Assembly (NCBI GenBank): GCA_015067495.1
Contig: SVMI01000007.1
Span: 1 to 64,000 of the forward strand
Source of the DNA: Oscillospiraceae bacterium
GTDB lineage: Bacteria > Bacillota > Clostridia > Oscillospirales > Oscillospiraceae
Direction: 5' to 3'
DNA: 64,000 bases
Made by a program: the position numbers and the translations under genes. Below, in pieces: positions 40,872 through 49,845 of the stretch. The notes under the pieces were generated by a model. The model saw only the letters and a program-made list of their open reading frames with translations. It had not been told where the DNA came from and did not search any database. Each line of letters begins with the position of its first letter. Position 1 is the first letter of the stretch.

Positions 40872-42068
40872 TTATTTGTACAGGGCAGGGATCGCCTTGT
40901 CGTTGTAGGTGGTCATGCGCTTGCTGCCCTTATCGGTGATGAGGTAGCAGTCCTCAACACGGAAGGAGCCCCACTCCATACCCTTGAAGTAAGCATCGAT
41001 GCAGATCGCCATACCCTCTTCGATGACGCGCTTGTTGGCGACGGAGAAGACAGGTGCTTCGCACTCCAGCATGCCGGTGCTGTGCAGGCTGCCGTAGGGG
41101 CAGTAATCGATGTAGCCGTACTTGGTCAGGTAATCGGTGTAAGTATTCAGAACGATGTCACAGGGAGTGCCGGGGATCATCTTGGCAGAAGCCTCGTTCA
41201 GTGCGTCGTATGCACACCAGACAGCATCACGCATGTACTGGGGAATCTCGCCCAGAACCAGAGGCGTGCAGATGATGCCGTTGTAGCCTTCGTAGGAGAC
41301 ACCGGCGCCGATGCTGATCATTTCGCTTGCCTGAATCTTGCGCATCTCATTTCTGCGCATGCTGACGAAGGAGTTCTGCTGACCGGAAGCGATCATGGGA
41401 GCAAATGCCTGAACATAGCTCTCAGCACCCAGACGCATCATCTCGTACTCGAACATGCCCTCGATCTCGCGCTCGGTCATGCCGACTTCGATCTTGGGAA
41501 CGACGTTGGTGAACATCTCGGAGACGATCTCCCAGTTGGTCTTCAGCAGCTCGATTTCAGCAGCGCTCTTGCGGATTCTCTGCTCGTAGTGGATGTCGTC
41601 CATGTCGATGATCTCGGCATCGGGGAAGACCTTTCTCAGCTTATCCATGATGATGGCGGGGAAGATCAGACGACCGATGAAGCCGACCTTCTTTGCGTTG
41701 GGACGGGTAGCCTTGACCTGACGGAACAGCTCCTCGAACTCCAGCTGACCCTCGGTGTCGTACTCGAAGCCGGAAACCTCACCGATCTCGGGCAGAATGG
41801 CGATGCGGCTGTTCGGCAGCTTGTTCTTCAGCTGGCAGTCATCGTAGGAGGCCTGACCGGAGCAAACGATGACTTCACCGTCAGCGGGGATGATGATTGC
41901 GGAGTTTTCATTGGTAGGCGCAAAGCCGCAGTAGTAGCGAACGATTGCAATTTCCAGCAGGTTGGAGTAGCCGACCACGAAGTCGATTCCCTGCTCTGCC
42001 ATCTTAGCGCGCAGGGCGTCTACTCTGGCCTGATACTCTTTGCCTTCAATGCTTTTTGCGTAGTACAT
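40872..42068 (-). CDS. M24-fold (creatinase/Xaa-Pro peptidase-like) protein with altered metal site
   Basis: 398 residues: an N-terminal creatinase-type domain (to ~155) and a C-terminal pita-bread domain. Metallo-members of M24 need D, D, H, E, E. Here the first Asp is S252 (ISIGAG), the second falls on I265 (GYNGII), the His is kept (H329), the first Glu is an Asp in AICIDAYF, and only the last Glu is kept (RVEDCYLI). It therefore resembles the metal-free creatinase branch more than a dipeptidase. It is followed by the ASRT gene in one transcript from a good promoter at 42131. Confidence 0.82.
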   Translation of the reverse strand: MYYAKSIEGKEYQARVDALRAKMAEQGIDFVVGYSNLLEIAIVRYYCGFAPTNENSAIIIPADGEVIVCSGQASYDDCQLKNKLPNSRIAILPEIGEVSGFEYDTEGQLEFEELFRQVKATRPNAKKVGFIGRLIFPAIIMDKLRKVFPDAEIIDMDDIHYEQRIRKSAAEIELLKTNWEIVSEMFTNVVPKIEVGMTEREIEGMFEYEMMRLGAESYVQAFAPMIASGQQNSFVSMRRNEMRKIQASEMISIGAGVSYEGYNGIICTPLVLGEIPQYMRDAVWCAYDALNEASAKMIPGTPCDIVLNTYTDYLTKYGYIDYCPYGSLHSTGMLECEAPVFSVANKRVIEEGMAICIDAYFKGMEWGSFRVEDCYLITDKGSKRMTTYNDKAIPALYK

Positions 42069-42130
42069 AGTAATTCTCCTTTGGTTCGTGTTTTTGACGG
42101 CATGCCGGGCACACCGCTCTCTTCGAAATC

Positions 42131-42159
42131 ATTATACAACCTCATTGGAAAATTTTCAA
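42131..42159 (-). promoter_or_regulatory. Promoter of the M24-ASRT operon
   Basis: On the minus strand TTGAAA, a 17-bp spacer, TATAAT. Confidence 0.75.
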
Positions 42160-42221
42160 TAGCGGATTGTGACATTCTGACAGTTTCTTCCGTTTTCTTT
42201 CCCATATCCCTGCGCGGAAAA

Positions 42222-42246
42222 ATGCCCGGAGCCTTGCCCCGGGCAT
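42222..42246 (-). terminator. Terminator of the DUF1576 gene
   Basis: ATGCCCGG / CCGGGCAT with a nine-base loop, followed by TTTT on the minus strand, directly after the stop. Confidence 0.7.
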
Positions 42247-42250
42247 CTGA

Positions 42251-43594
42251 TTATTTTGTCTTTTGTGCTTTGAGGGCTTTTCTTTCTTCCTTGGTTCTGA
42301 AGAAACGCTCCAGCTCCGGCACAAGTACCATGCAGATCAGCGCAGCGGTAAAACCGCCGTTGTACAGGCAGAAGCCGCCATGCAGCTTGGGTACGGAGGT
42401 GACCAGCAGATAGTGCAAAATTGCCGCCGCAAAGCCATAACGCCAGCCATACTTATCGGAGATCGGACTCAGACCGTTGGCATAGCACAGACCGACAACG
42501 ATCGCCTGCGCATTGATCGCACCGGCAAAATTGCCGCCGACCAGCGGTGCCAGCCAGCCACAGACCGTGGATGCCACGAAATAGCCCAGCATAATGGGCC
42601 AGACATTGAACGGATGAGAGCCGGAATTACAGCACGCCAGCATGCAGAAAATGATGCCGAAGGTCACGCCGTTGAAGGTCGCGCCGATCAGGTTGTAGTA
42701 ACCCAGAATGAACAGACCGTACACGCCCACGTTCATCAGGAAGGTAGCATTGCCGTAGGTGGAGGAGAAGTTGGTCACCGTTTCGGGATCAACAAGCAGC
42801 TTCCAGTAATCCTTCGGCTTGCAGCCCATCAGGAAGGCAACAACGATGCAGATCACAAACACCGCACCGCAGAAGATGTTGGCGGTCATCTGGGATGCAA
42901 CGTCCATGCCGCCGATGGCGGGTACATCGTCCACCTTCAGACCCATGGTGTTGTAGAGGATCGCATTGAGCAGGAAAGCCGTCATGCCGATCGGCAGCGC
43001 AGCGGAATACAGATCAAAGCCCTTATGCACCTTGGGAGAGTGGGCAAGACCTGCCGGCAGGAAGAAGCCGATGATCAGACCCACCAGCAGCGCAAGACCC
43101 AGACCGGGCCAGTTGAAGCCGATGGTCTCGGTGTTCGGATAGCGCAGCAGCAGCTCAGAGATCAGCGGTGCGATGCCGGTGGAGAACAGCATTGCGTTCA
43201 CCAGACCCGGCAGGGGTTCTTTCTTCACAAGACCGTAAAGAACAACGCCCGCAACAGTGGGCCAGATGTTCAGAACGTTGATGCCCCATGTGCAGAAGCC
43301 TGCGGTCAGCAGGAATGCCAGCGTCGAGACGTTATTGGGCTTGACACCGGGCAGGCAGTAAATGCCAAGGAAAACGGCACACACCAGTGCTGTATTCAAA
43401 AAGGTGCCCGCATAGCCGCCAACATAGAAATAGTTGGTGGAGATCTTCGCGGGGCTGGTGATGATCCGCCACAGACCGCTGAGCATATCGCCACGATCCG
43501 GAACACACACCGCGGCAACCAGAAAAGACAGCGTGATAAAGCCGAAGAACAGCTTCAGGAAGCGGTCTTCAGACAGTGCATTCAGCTTTTTCAT
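42251..43594 (-). CDS. DUF1576 integral membrane protein
   Basis: 447 residues with about twelve membrane helices in two similar halves, each with a GxNxWPxxxG-type segment (INVLNIWPTVAGVVLYG and PFNVWPIMLGYFVAS), as in the DUF1576 family. A charged C-terminal tail (RFFRTKEERKALKAQ) lies inside the cell. The duplication and conserved polar residues within helices suggest a transporter, but no substrate is known. It lies downstream of fhs, but a terminator at 43661 separates the two. Confidence 0.8.
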   Translation of the reverse strand: MKKLNALSEDRFLKLFFGFITLSFLVAAVCVPDRGDMLSGLWRIITSPAKISTNYFYVGGYAGTFLNTALVCAVFLGIYCLPGVKPNNVSTLAFLLTAGFCTWGINVLNIWPTVAGVVLYGLVKKEPLPGLVNAMLFSTGIAPLISELLLRYPNTETIGFNWPGLGLALLVGLIIGFFLPAGLAHSPKVHKGFDLYSAALPIGMTAFLLNAILYNTMGLKVDDVPAIGGMDVASQMTANIFCGAVFVICIVVAFLMGCKPKDYWKLLVDPETVTNFSSTYGNATFLMNVGVYGLFILGYYNLIGATFNGVTFGIIFCMLACCNSGSHPFNVWPIMLGYFVASTVCGWLAPLVGGNFAGAINAQAIVVGLCYANGLSPISDKYGWRYGFAAAILHYLLVTSVPKLHGGFCLYNGGFTAALICMVLVPELERFFRTKEERKALKAQKTK

Positions 43595-43623
43595 ATGTAT
43601 CTTCCTTCTCTACAAATTCGGAA

Positions 43624-43641
43624 GGCGGGCAACAGCCCGCC
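43624..43641. repeat. GGCGGGC/GCCCGCC hairpin
   Basis: GGCGGGC-AACA-GCCCGCC followed by CTGTGGGTGCTTAG. The sequence is related to, but clearly diverged from, the GGCGGG repeats at 9414 and 15130. Confidence 0.4.
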
Positions 43642-43660
43642 CTGTGGGTGCTTAGAAGAA

Positions 43661-43686
43661 AGCACAGGCGGAAAACCGCCTGTGCT
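43661..43686 (-). terminator. Terminator of fhs
   Basis: An 11-bp stem (AGCACAGGCGG / CCGCCTGTGCT) with loop AAAA, followed by TTTCTTCT on the minus strand. Confidence 0.75.
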
Positions 43687-43696
43687 CTCACAAAAA

Positions 43697-45508
43697 TCAG
43701 AACAAGCCGGAGACCTTGCCGGTTTCGGTGTCGATATCGACGCGGCGATAAGCGGGGTCAGCAGCAGTACCGGGCATCATGGAGATGGTGCCTGCCATCG
43801 GGCAAAGGAACTTGGCGCCGCCGTATTCCAGAATGTCGCGGATGGTCAGCTTCCAGCCGGTGGGAACGCCCTTCTTGGTGGGATCGTCGGACAGGGACAG
43901 GTGGGTCTTAACCATCATGGTGCAGTAGTCAGCGTACTTGGGATCGGACTCGAAGCGCTGTGCCTTCTCGATTGCCAGAGGCTGCCAGACAACGCCGTCA
44001 GCACCGTAGACTTCCTTCGCGATCAGCTCAACGCGCTGACGCAGAGGCATCTCCAGATCGTACAGGAACTTGACTTCGTTCTTGCTCTCACAAGCTTCGA
44101 CAACGACCTGAGCCAGCTCAGCAGCGCCTTCGCCGCCGTAACGCCAGTGGTTGGACTCAGCGCAACGGATGCCGCGCTCAGCACACAGCTTCTTCAGCAG
44201 AGCGACTTCTGCGTCGGTATCGGTGTAGAAGCGGTTGATGCAGACGACGGGAGTGATGCCGGACTTCAGGATGGTGTTGACATGGTGGAACAGGTTGCAG
44301 GTACCCTTCTCCAGCAGTTCAAGATTCTCTTCCTTGTACTCCTTGGGCAGGGGTGCGCCGGGGGTGACCTTGGGGCCGCCGCCGTGCATCTTCAGGGAAC
44401 GGACGGTAGCAACCAGAACGGAAACGTTGGGAGTCAGTCCGGACAGGCGGGTCTTGACGTTCCAGAACTTCTCGAAGCCGATGTCAGCTGCAAAGCCGGA
44501 CTCGGTGACATGGTAGTCGAACAGCTTCAGTGCCAGACGGTCAGCGATAACAGAGGACTGACCGATCGCGATGTTTGCGAAGGGACCGGCGTGGATCAGA
44601 ACAGGCTGATGCTCGACGGAGTAGCACATGGTGGGGTTGATAGCGTTACGCATCCAAGCTGCCATAGCGCCGGCAACGTCCAGATCCTCACAGGTAACAG
44701 GCTCGCCGGTGACGGAGTAAGCAACAACGATCTTGCCGATGCGCTCGCGCAGGTCCTTCAAATCCTTGGCAACAGCCAGGATAGCCATCAGCTCGGAGCC
44801 GACAGCGATGCCGAACTTGGACTGCATGGTGAAGCCGTCCAGACGGCCGCCCAGACCGATAACGATGTTACGCAGGCTCTGTGCGCAGAAGTCGATGATC
44901 CAGCCCATCTCAACGCGGGTGGGGTCGATATTCAGACGCTTCAGACCCTTCTTTGCCAGCCACTCGTCGGTGTTGTTGCGCTCGTGCTGCATACGGGCAG
45001 TCAGAGCGACCATGGCCAGGTTGTGAGCGTTCATGATGTCGTTGATGTCGCCGGTCAGACCGAGGGAGAACTCAGTCATGGGCATCAGCAGAGCGTTGCC
45101 GCCGCCTGCAGCAGTACCCTTGACGTTCATGGTGGGGCCGCCGGAGGGCTGACGCAGAGCACCGCCTGCGTTCTTGCCGATGTAGCCCAGACCTTCGATC
45201 AGGCCCAGAGAAACGGTGGACTTACCCTCGCCGAAGGGGGTGGGGGTAACAGCGGTAACCTCGATGAACTTGCCATCGGGCTTGTCCTTCAGACGGTTCA
45301 TAACCTTGATGAAGTCGATCTTGGGGGTCTTGCCGTAGGGGATGATTTCCTCGGGCAGCAGACCGAGCTTTTCGCGGAAGTAGTCAACAGAGGGCAGAGT
45401 CTTCTCTGCTTCCTCAGCGATCTGCCAGTCAGCGAACTTGGTGGGATCGAGTTTTACAAAACCCTTTTCGTCTACGTACTTGCCATTCTCGTCATAAACG
45501 ATTGCCAT
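43697..45508 (-). CDS. fhs: Formate-tetrahydrofolate ligase
   Basis: 603 residues, about 45 longer than the usual enzyme because of an N-terminal extension ([20 protein letters not shown]) ahead of the usual start. The ATP loop [11 protein letters not shown] and the folate-site segments [31 protein letters not shown] and [13 protein letters not shown] are all present in order. It joins formate to tetrahydrofolate using ATP, feeding purine and one-carbon metabolism. GGAGG lies before the ATG. It is divergent from a LysR regulator. Confidence 0.96.
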   Translation of the reverse strand: MAIVYDENGKYVDEKGFVKLDPTKFADWQIAEEAEKTLPSVDYFREKLGLLPEEIIPYGKTPKIDFIKVMNRLKDKPDGKFIEVTAVTPTPFGEGKSTVSLGLIEGLGYIGKNAGGALRQPSGGPTMNVKGTAAGGGNALLMPMTEFSLGLTGDINDIMNAHNLAMVALTARMQHERNNTDEWLAKKGLKRLNIDPTRVEMGWIIDFCAQSLRNIVIGLGGRLDGFTMQSKFGIAVGSELMAILAVAKDLKDLRERIGKIVVAYSVTGEPVTCEDLDVAGAMAAWMRNAINPTMCYSVEHQPVLIHAGPFANIAIGQSSVIADRLALKLFDYHVTESGFAADIGFEKFWNVKTRLSGLTPNVSVLVATVRSLKMHGGGPKVTPGAPLPKEYKEENLELLEKGTCNLFHHVNTILKSGITPVVCINRFYTDTDAEVALLKKLCAERGIRCAESNHWRYGGEGAAELAQVVVEACESKNEVKFLYDLEMPLRQRVELIAKEVYGADGVVWQPLAIEKAQRFESDPKYADYCTMMVKTHLSLSDDPTKKGVPTGWKLTIRDILEYGGAKFLCPMAGTISMMPGTAADPAYRRVDIDTETGKVSGLF

Positions 45509-45560
45509 TTTATTTCCTCCTAATTTTCAGCGCTATGCGCATGATATACATAATTTTACA

Positions 45561-45601
45561 CGGAAATAGCGGTATTGTCAACGGATAGCCAAATATTTCC
45601 G
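45561..45601. promoter_or_regulatory. Inverted repeat in the fhs-LysR intergenic region
   Basis: CGGAAATA and TATTTCCG are exact complements 25 bases apart. A LysR-type operator for the divergent pair is a reasonable reading. Confidence 0.45.
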
Positions 45602-45632
45602 CTTGATCCAGAAAGAATTATACTCATTTCAC

Positions 45633-45662
45633 TTGCCAAAATAAATAAGTTTATGATATTAT
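45633..45662 (+). promoter_or_regulatory. Promoter of the LysR gene
   Basis: TTGCCA, an 18-bp spacer, TATTAT. A TATAAT on the opposite strand near 45615 may serve fhs. Confidence 0.55.
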
Positions 45663-45698
45663 ATTCATAGATATAAACTATAGATCGAGGTTTGTCAA

Positions 45699-46568
45699 AT
45701 GAACTACAATTACCTGCGCTATTTTTCCGTCTTGGCGGAGCTGGAGCATTATACCCTTGCCGCCGCGCGGCTGGAAATTTCCCAGCCGTCGCTGAGCAGT
45801 GCCATCCGCAGCCTTGAAAACGAGCTGGGTGTCAAGCTGTTTGAGAAGGTCGGAAGAAACATCCGCCTGACGGAGCAGGGACAGTATTTTCAGAAAAAAG
45901 TCGATGCCGCCATGTCGGAGCTGTCTGCCGCCACGGAAATGCTCCTTTCCAGCCGTGACAACGCACCCATCGTCATCCGACTGGGGTTCGTGTCCGGCGC
46001 GCTGCAGGGTGTGATCTCCCAGATCATGGCAAGCTATGTGCGCGACTCCAACCGCTTTCGCTTTCACATCACAGAAGGCTCTGCCAGAGATCTGATGGAG
46101 CTGCTGCATCAGGAGAAGCTGGATCTCGCCATCGTGGATGTCACCTCCCGCGACCGCAGCCTGCACTTTCGCAAGCTGCGTCAGCGCAATTTCTATGTTG
46201 CCGTCCCGGAAGGTCATGAGCTGGCGCAGCGCACGGAGCTGAACGCATCGGAGCTTGCCAGCTATCCGCAGGTCGGCTTCAGCCACAGCATGGATCACAA
46301 TTTTGAGGACTGGGCAAGCCGCCCGGACGTTCCCCAGCAGTTTGTCTGTCAGGTCAACACCGTCAGCAGCGCACTGAATCTGGTGTGCGCCGGGCTTGGC
46401 ATCACCATCGTCCCCGACGAATGTATCCTGCCGCTGGAGGGCGTTCACTACATCCCGCTGGTCAACCGCCATCAGGCGCTCTATTCCTGCGTGGTCTACG
46501 ACCGCTGGCTGGATCCGCCGGTGTGGGAATTTGTGGAGCGCATCATCAAATCCGCGCAGACAAAATAA
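45699..46568 (+). CDS. LysR-family transcriptional regulator
   Basis: 289 residues. The N-terminal winged HTH shows the LysR pattern YLRYFSVLAELEHYTLAAARLEISQPSLSSAIRSLENELG, then a linker helix and a two-lobe sensor domain (LGFVSGALQGVISQIM, CAGLGITIVPDECILPL). It is divergent from fhs, so it could control fhs or an unlinked target. The coeffector is unknown. Confidence 0.92.
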   Translation: MNYNYLRYFSVLAELEHYTLAAARLEISQPSLSSAIRSLENELGVKLFEKVGRNIRLTEQGQYFQKKVDAAMSELSAATEMLLSSRDNAPIVIRLGFVSGALQGVISQIMASYVRDSNRFRFHITEGSARDLMELLHQEKLDLAIVDVTSRDRSLHFRKLRQRNFYVAVPEGHELAQRTELNASELASYPQVGFSHSMDHNFEDWASRPDVPQQFVCQVNTVSSALNLVCAGLGITIVPDECILPLEGVHYIPLVNRHQALYSCVVYDRWLDPPVWEFVERIIKSAQTK

Positions 46569-46579
46569 CTGCTTCTTAA

Positions 46580-46614
46580 AAAACACCGATTTTCAAACGA
46601 AAACCGGTGTTTTT
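46580..46614. terminator. Terminator between LysR and the MtlD-like gene
   Basis: AAAACACCG...CGGTGTTTT with inner TTTTC/GAAAA pairing and one mismatch. T-rich on both sides. Confidence 0.7.
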
Positions 46615-46616
46615 GA

Positions 46617-47831
46617 TTAAATTGCGTTTTTCAGGCTCTGTGCCTGCAGACGGGCTGCGGCTCTGCGCAGCGCGGGAATGTCCGCGCCGTCCAAAAGCAT
46701 CCGATAGAAAGACAAAATGAGCTTTGCCAGCGGCTCGTCAGCGGCAAGGTTGGATACCTCCCGCAAAACCGCGGCGGCTTTTTCCATGGTCTGCTCGCTG
46801 CCGTTTTCCGCAAGATACCGGCGCACGCCGGCAGCCGCGCCCACCGCGATGTGGCACGGGGTAATCCCCTGCTGCAGTGCCAGCTTGCCCGCGCCGATCA
46901 GGCGATCCTCAGGACTCAGCTTGCGGGCAGGATCGCCGCCCACGCGCTGGCAGGTATCGCCCAGCGCAGCATTGGTGAAGCGACCCAGCAGATCGTCGAT
47001 ATGATCCATCAGCGGCTTCAACGGCGCATCGTACTGCGCCGCCAGTGCCTGCGCGCTTTCCAGCATGGCATTCTTCACAAGGATGTACACATCCGCCAGA
47101 TCAACGGACTGATAGATATAGTCCAATCCCAGCAGGTCGCCCAGATAAGCGCAGGTGGCGTGACCCATATTATGGATGTAGAGCTTGCGCTTGAGGTAGA
47201 AGTCGAAGGGGCTGTAGGGTACGAGATCCGCAATTTCAGGGATCTCGCCCTTGAAGGCGTCCTTGTCCACGGGCAGATAGCCGTACTTTTCAACACAGAC
47301 CCGCAGCGGATCGCCGTCCTTCATCTCCTCCGTCTGCACGGGAACCATACGACCGATGGAAGCCTCCACCAGACCCACGGTCTGATCAAACAGCTTGCAC
47401 TCTTCCTCGCTCAGCTGCTCCTTGAGCATGCCCTCGAGGACATGGTTTGCATTCATCAGGTTTTCGCAGATGATGATGTTCAGCGCACCGCCGCCTGCCG
47501 CCCAACGCTTACGAAGACCGGCGACGATGTTCGGCACGATGAACTTCAGCACCCGCACGCCAACTGCCGTCGCCATAATGTCGCACTGCGCAATGGCGCA
47601 AGCCACCGCTTCTGCGTCGTTGCCGTCTACGGCGGTGACATTTTCCGTCCAGACATCCTCGTAACCGTCATTGGAGACATAGCGCACGGGATAGGTGTGC
47701 TTCTCCTGCAGTGCCTGCACCACCGGCATGGCAACATCCACAAAGGACACCTCGTAGCCGCAGCGGCTGAGCAGCGCGCCGATGAAGCCGCGACCGATGT
47801 TGCCGGCACCGTACATAACAGCTTTTTTCAT
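46617..47831 (-). CDS. Mannitol-1-phosphate 5-dehydrogenase-like polyol dehydrogenase
   Basis: 404 residues of the long-chain mannitol dehydrogenase family. The NAD loop GAGNIGRGFIG begins at residue 8, with CENLMNANHVLE and VGLVEASIGRMVP mid-protein, and the catalytic Lys-x-x-x-Asn-x-x-His appears as KRKLYIHNMGHATCAYLG. It would interconvert a polyol phosphate and a ketose phosphate. No mannitol PTS genes are present; the partner is a NagB-like gene just upstream (20-base gap), so the substrate may be another sugar-alcohol phosphate. Confidence 0.85.
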   Translation of the reverse strand: MKKAVMYGAGNIGRGFIGALLSRCGYEVSFVDVAMPVVQALQEKHTYPVRYVSNDGYEDVWTENVTAVDGNDAEAVACAIAQCDIMATAVGVRVLKFIVPNIVAGLRKRWAAGGGALNIIICENLMNANHVLEGMLKEQLSEEECKLFDQTVGLVEASIGRMVPVQTEEMKDGDPLRVCVEKYGYLPVDKDAFKGEIPEIADLVPYSPFDFYLKRKLYIHNMGHATCAYLGDLLGLDYIYQSVDLADVYILVKNAMLESAQALAAQYDAPLKPLMDHIDDLLGRFTNAALGDTCQRVGGDPARKLSPEDRLIGAGKLALQQGITPCHIAVGAAAGVRRYLAENGSEQTMEKAAAVLREVSNLAADEPLAKLILSFYRMLLDGADIPALRRAAARLQAQSLKNAI

Positions 47832-47850
47832 AGTTTTTCCTTCGGAGCGC

Positions 47851-48798
47851 TTAGTTGCACTCAGCCTCCAGCGGACCTGCCAGATCCTTCAGGAAGAACA
47901 GGCGGCCGGGCAGCGTGGGAATGTAAGAGGAGGTGACCCAAGGATTCTTGCCGTAGCGCAGGGTCATCCACAGAGACATACCCTGCCACTGCATGCCACG
48001 ACCCAATGTGCCGTCTGCGCCGCCGATGGCGTAGTCAGCCTGCAGGAACAGACCGGGGCCGATGGTGTTGGCGCGGCAAGGAACCAGCGTGGTTCTGGAC
48101 TTGAAGCTGGTCAGGGCATTCTGCTCAACGGTCAGGGGATGCAGCATTGCCGCAATACGGTAGGGTGCTTTTTCCCACTCGGAAGCATCCGCATAATCAG
48201 CGGCAAAGGTAGGCTCCCAGAATGCGATGTGGCACATTCTGCCGATGCCGTAGACCAGCACCAGCTTTGCGCCCTCTGCCTTCAGCGCGGCGATCTTGCT
48301 GGGATAGGTGGGCAGGTTTTCCTTGGTGGCGAAATTTCTCTGATCCTTGGGAACAGTCAGCTCGCCCAGCGGGTTGAAAAGAGCCTGCTCCATGGCGTAC
48401 TGGAATGCGCCGGAATTATCGGGCGCAAGGGTGTTGCCTTCGCTGTCAGCCCACTCGTCCATATTGAAGGTATAGACATGCTCACAGGAGATCTTCCACT
48501 CCTTCAGGAAGTAGACGACCCACTTGTACATACCCATAGGGCCGACAGGCAGGATGAAGGCGACCTTCTCGCCCCGCTCCTTTGCCAGCTTGATCTGCAT
48601 AGCGATCTCGTGACCCATGTAGGTCTCAAACTCGCCCAGCGCATCGCACTGCACAAGGTTGAAGCCCTCGTTCCAATGGGGCTGACGGACGGTGATGTTC
48701 TCGGGAGCATCGATGCAGGCATCGATCTTCTCGAAGTCCCAACCAGCGGGATAGAAGCCCTCCAGCGCGGAGCCCTTGACGGTAGAATTGAAATTCAT
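47851..48798 (-). CDS. NagB-like sugar-phosphate isomerase/deaminase family protein
   Basis: 315 residues. Superfamily marks: the glycine/phosphate segment [32 protein letters not shown] (NagB MDE motif, catalytic Asp), [13 protein letters not shown] (GxxGHIAFNEP-like, with the usual His) and a late [19 protein letters not shown]. It is a paralog of the 31473 protein and closer to NagB at the MDE motif. It starts at 48798 behind GAAAGAGGG. Operon with the MtlD-like gene, divergent from AraC. Confidence 0.78.
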   Translation of the reverse strand: MNFNSTVKGSALEGFYPAGWDFEKIDACIDAPENITVRQPHWNEGFNLVQCDALGEFETYMGHEIAMQIKLAKERGEKVAFILPVGPMGMYKWVVYFLKEWKISCEHVYTFNMDEWADSEGNTLAPDNSGAFQYAMEQALFNPLGELTVPKDQRNFATKENLPTYPSKIAALKAEGAKLVLVYGIGRMCHIAFWEPTFAADYADASEWEKAPYRIAAMLHPLTVEQNALTSFKSRTTLVPCRANTIGPGLFLQADYAIGGADGTLGRGMQWQGMSLWMTLRYGKNPWVTSSYIPTLPGRLFFLKDLAGPLEAECN

Positions 48799-48864
48799 AA
48801 TATTGCCCTCTTTCGTTAGATTTTGGGGTGTTGCTTTCCTGATTTGATTATACCTTTGAGGGAC

Positions 48865-48893
48865 TTGCATTGGAGTGCGAAATCGGTTATAAT
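48865..48893 (+). promoter_or_regulatory. Promoter of the AraC gene
   Basis: TTGCAT, a 17-bp spacer, TATAAT. A TATAAT on the minus strand (48847-48852) probably serves the NagB-like operon. Confidence 0.75.
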
Positions 48894-48923
48894 AATTGTA
48901 AAATCAGACAGCGGAGGTGCAGC

Positions 48924-49811
48924 ATGGAAGATAAATTTACCGGTCAGGGATTTGAGAAGCTTTTCAATGTGGACAGAATCATGACCATCTTCTATATGGA
49001 ACTGCCCAAAAATTTCTATTATGACGGGGAAAAGCACGACTTTTGGGAGATGGTCTACATCGACAAGGGGGAGATGCTCTGCACCGCAGATACGAACCGC
49101 TTCATCCTCAAAAGCGGCGAAATGACCTTCCACAAGCCCAATGAGTTTCACAATCTCTCAGGCAACAACGACGTGGCGCCCAACGTCAGCATCATCACCT
49201 TCCGCTGCAACAGCCGTGCCATGAAGCGCTTTGACGGCAAAATTTTCCGCCTGAGTGCGGAAGAAAAGAGCCTTCTGTCGTCGCTGATGGCAGAAGGAAC
49301 CTCCTGCTTCCGGCTGGAGGACGAACACGACCCTCTGCTCCAAAAGCTCAACAAAGTCTCCCCCAGCCCCTTCGGCAGCAGTCAAATGACCAAAAATCTG
49401 CTGGAGATCTTCCTGATCAAGCTCTGCCGCAACACCGATGTGGTGACCAAGTCCATGCGCCAAAGCTTTGTCATCGACGGTGTGGATGTGCCTTATCACA
49501 TTAAGGAAATTCTGGACTTTCTGCACGCCAACATCTACGGCAGGCTAACCATCGCCGATGTGGCGCGGCACGTGGGAAAAAGCGAAAGCACCGTCAAGCA
49601 GCAATTCGCCCTCTACCGCAAGAGCGGCATCATCCACTACTACAACAGTCTGAAGATCAAGGAGGCACGCCGCCTGATCCGGGAGGGCAAGTACAACATT
49701 ACACAGATCTCCGACCTTCTCCACTTTGACAATCCACAGTATTTTTCTAAGTGCTTCAAGGTCTACACCAAAATGACCCCCAAGGAATACAAGGATTCCA
49801 TCATCCGATAA
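48924..49811 (+). CDS. AraC-family transcriptional regulator
   Basis: 295 residues. An N-terminal cupin sensor (about 20-110; DFWEMVYIDKGEMLC, FHKPNEFHNLSG) is followed by a C-terminal double HTH (about 200-295). The first HTH reads LTIADVARHVGKSESTVKQQF, the second YNITQISDLLHFDNPQYFSKCFK. The start at 48924 is chosen for GCGGAGG, since the frame opens earlier without a site. It is divergent from the NagB-like/MtlD-like operon and probably activates it with a sugar ligand. Confidence 0.9.
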   Translation: MEDKFTGQGFEKLFNVDRIMTIFYMELPKNFYYDGEKHDFWEMVYIDKGEMLCTADTNRFILKSGEMTFHKPNEFHNLSGNNDVAPNVSIITFRCNSRAMKRFDGKIFRLSAEEKSLLSSLMAEGTSCFRLEDEHDPLLQKLNKVSPSPFGSSQMTKNLLEIFLIKLCRNTDVVTKSMRQSFVIDGVDVPYHIKEILDFLHANIYGRLTIADVARHVGKSESTVKQQFALYRKSGIIHYYNSLKIKEARRLIREGKYNITQISDLLHFDNPQYFSKCFKVYTKMTPKEYKDSIIR

Positions 49812-49841
49812 AAAAGCACAGTCCACAAGGACTGTGCTTTT
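49812..49841. terminator. Terminator between AraC and the MATE gene
   Basis: A 13-bp stem (AAAAGCACAGTCC / GGACTGTGCTTTT) with loop ACAA, usable from both sides. Confidence 0.85.
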
Positions 49842-49845
49842 TGAA

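Noticed and set aside
42263..45523. 1086-codon open frame antisense to the DUF1576 and fhs genes
   Set aside because: It runs across two well-identified genes and their intergenic terminator, and its composition (Gln, His, Ala, Asp) is typical of an antisense shadow.
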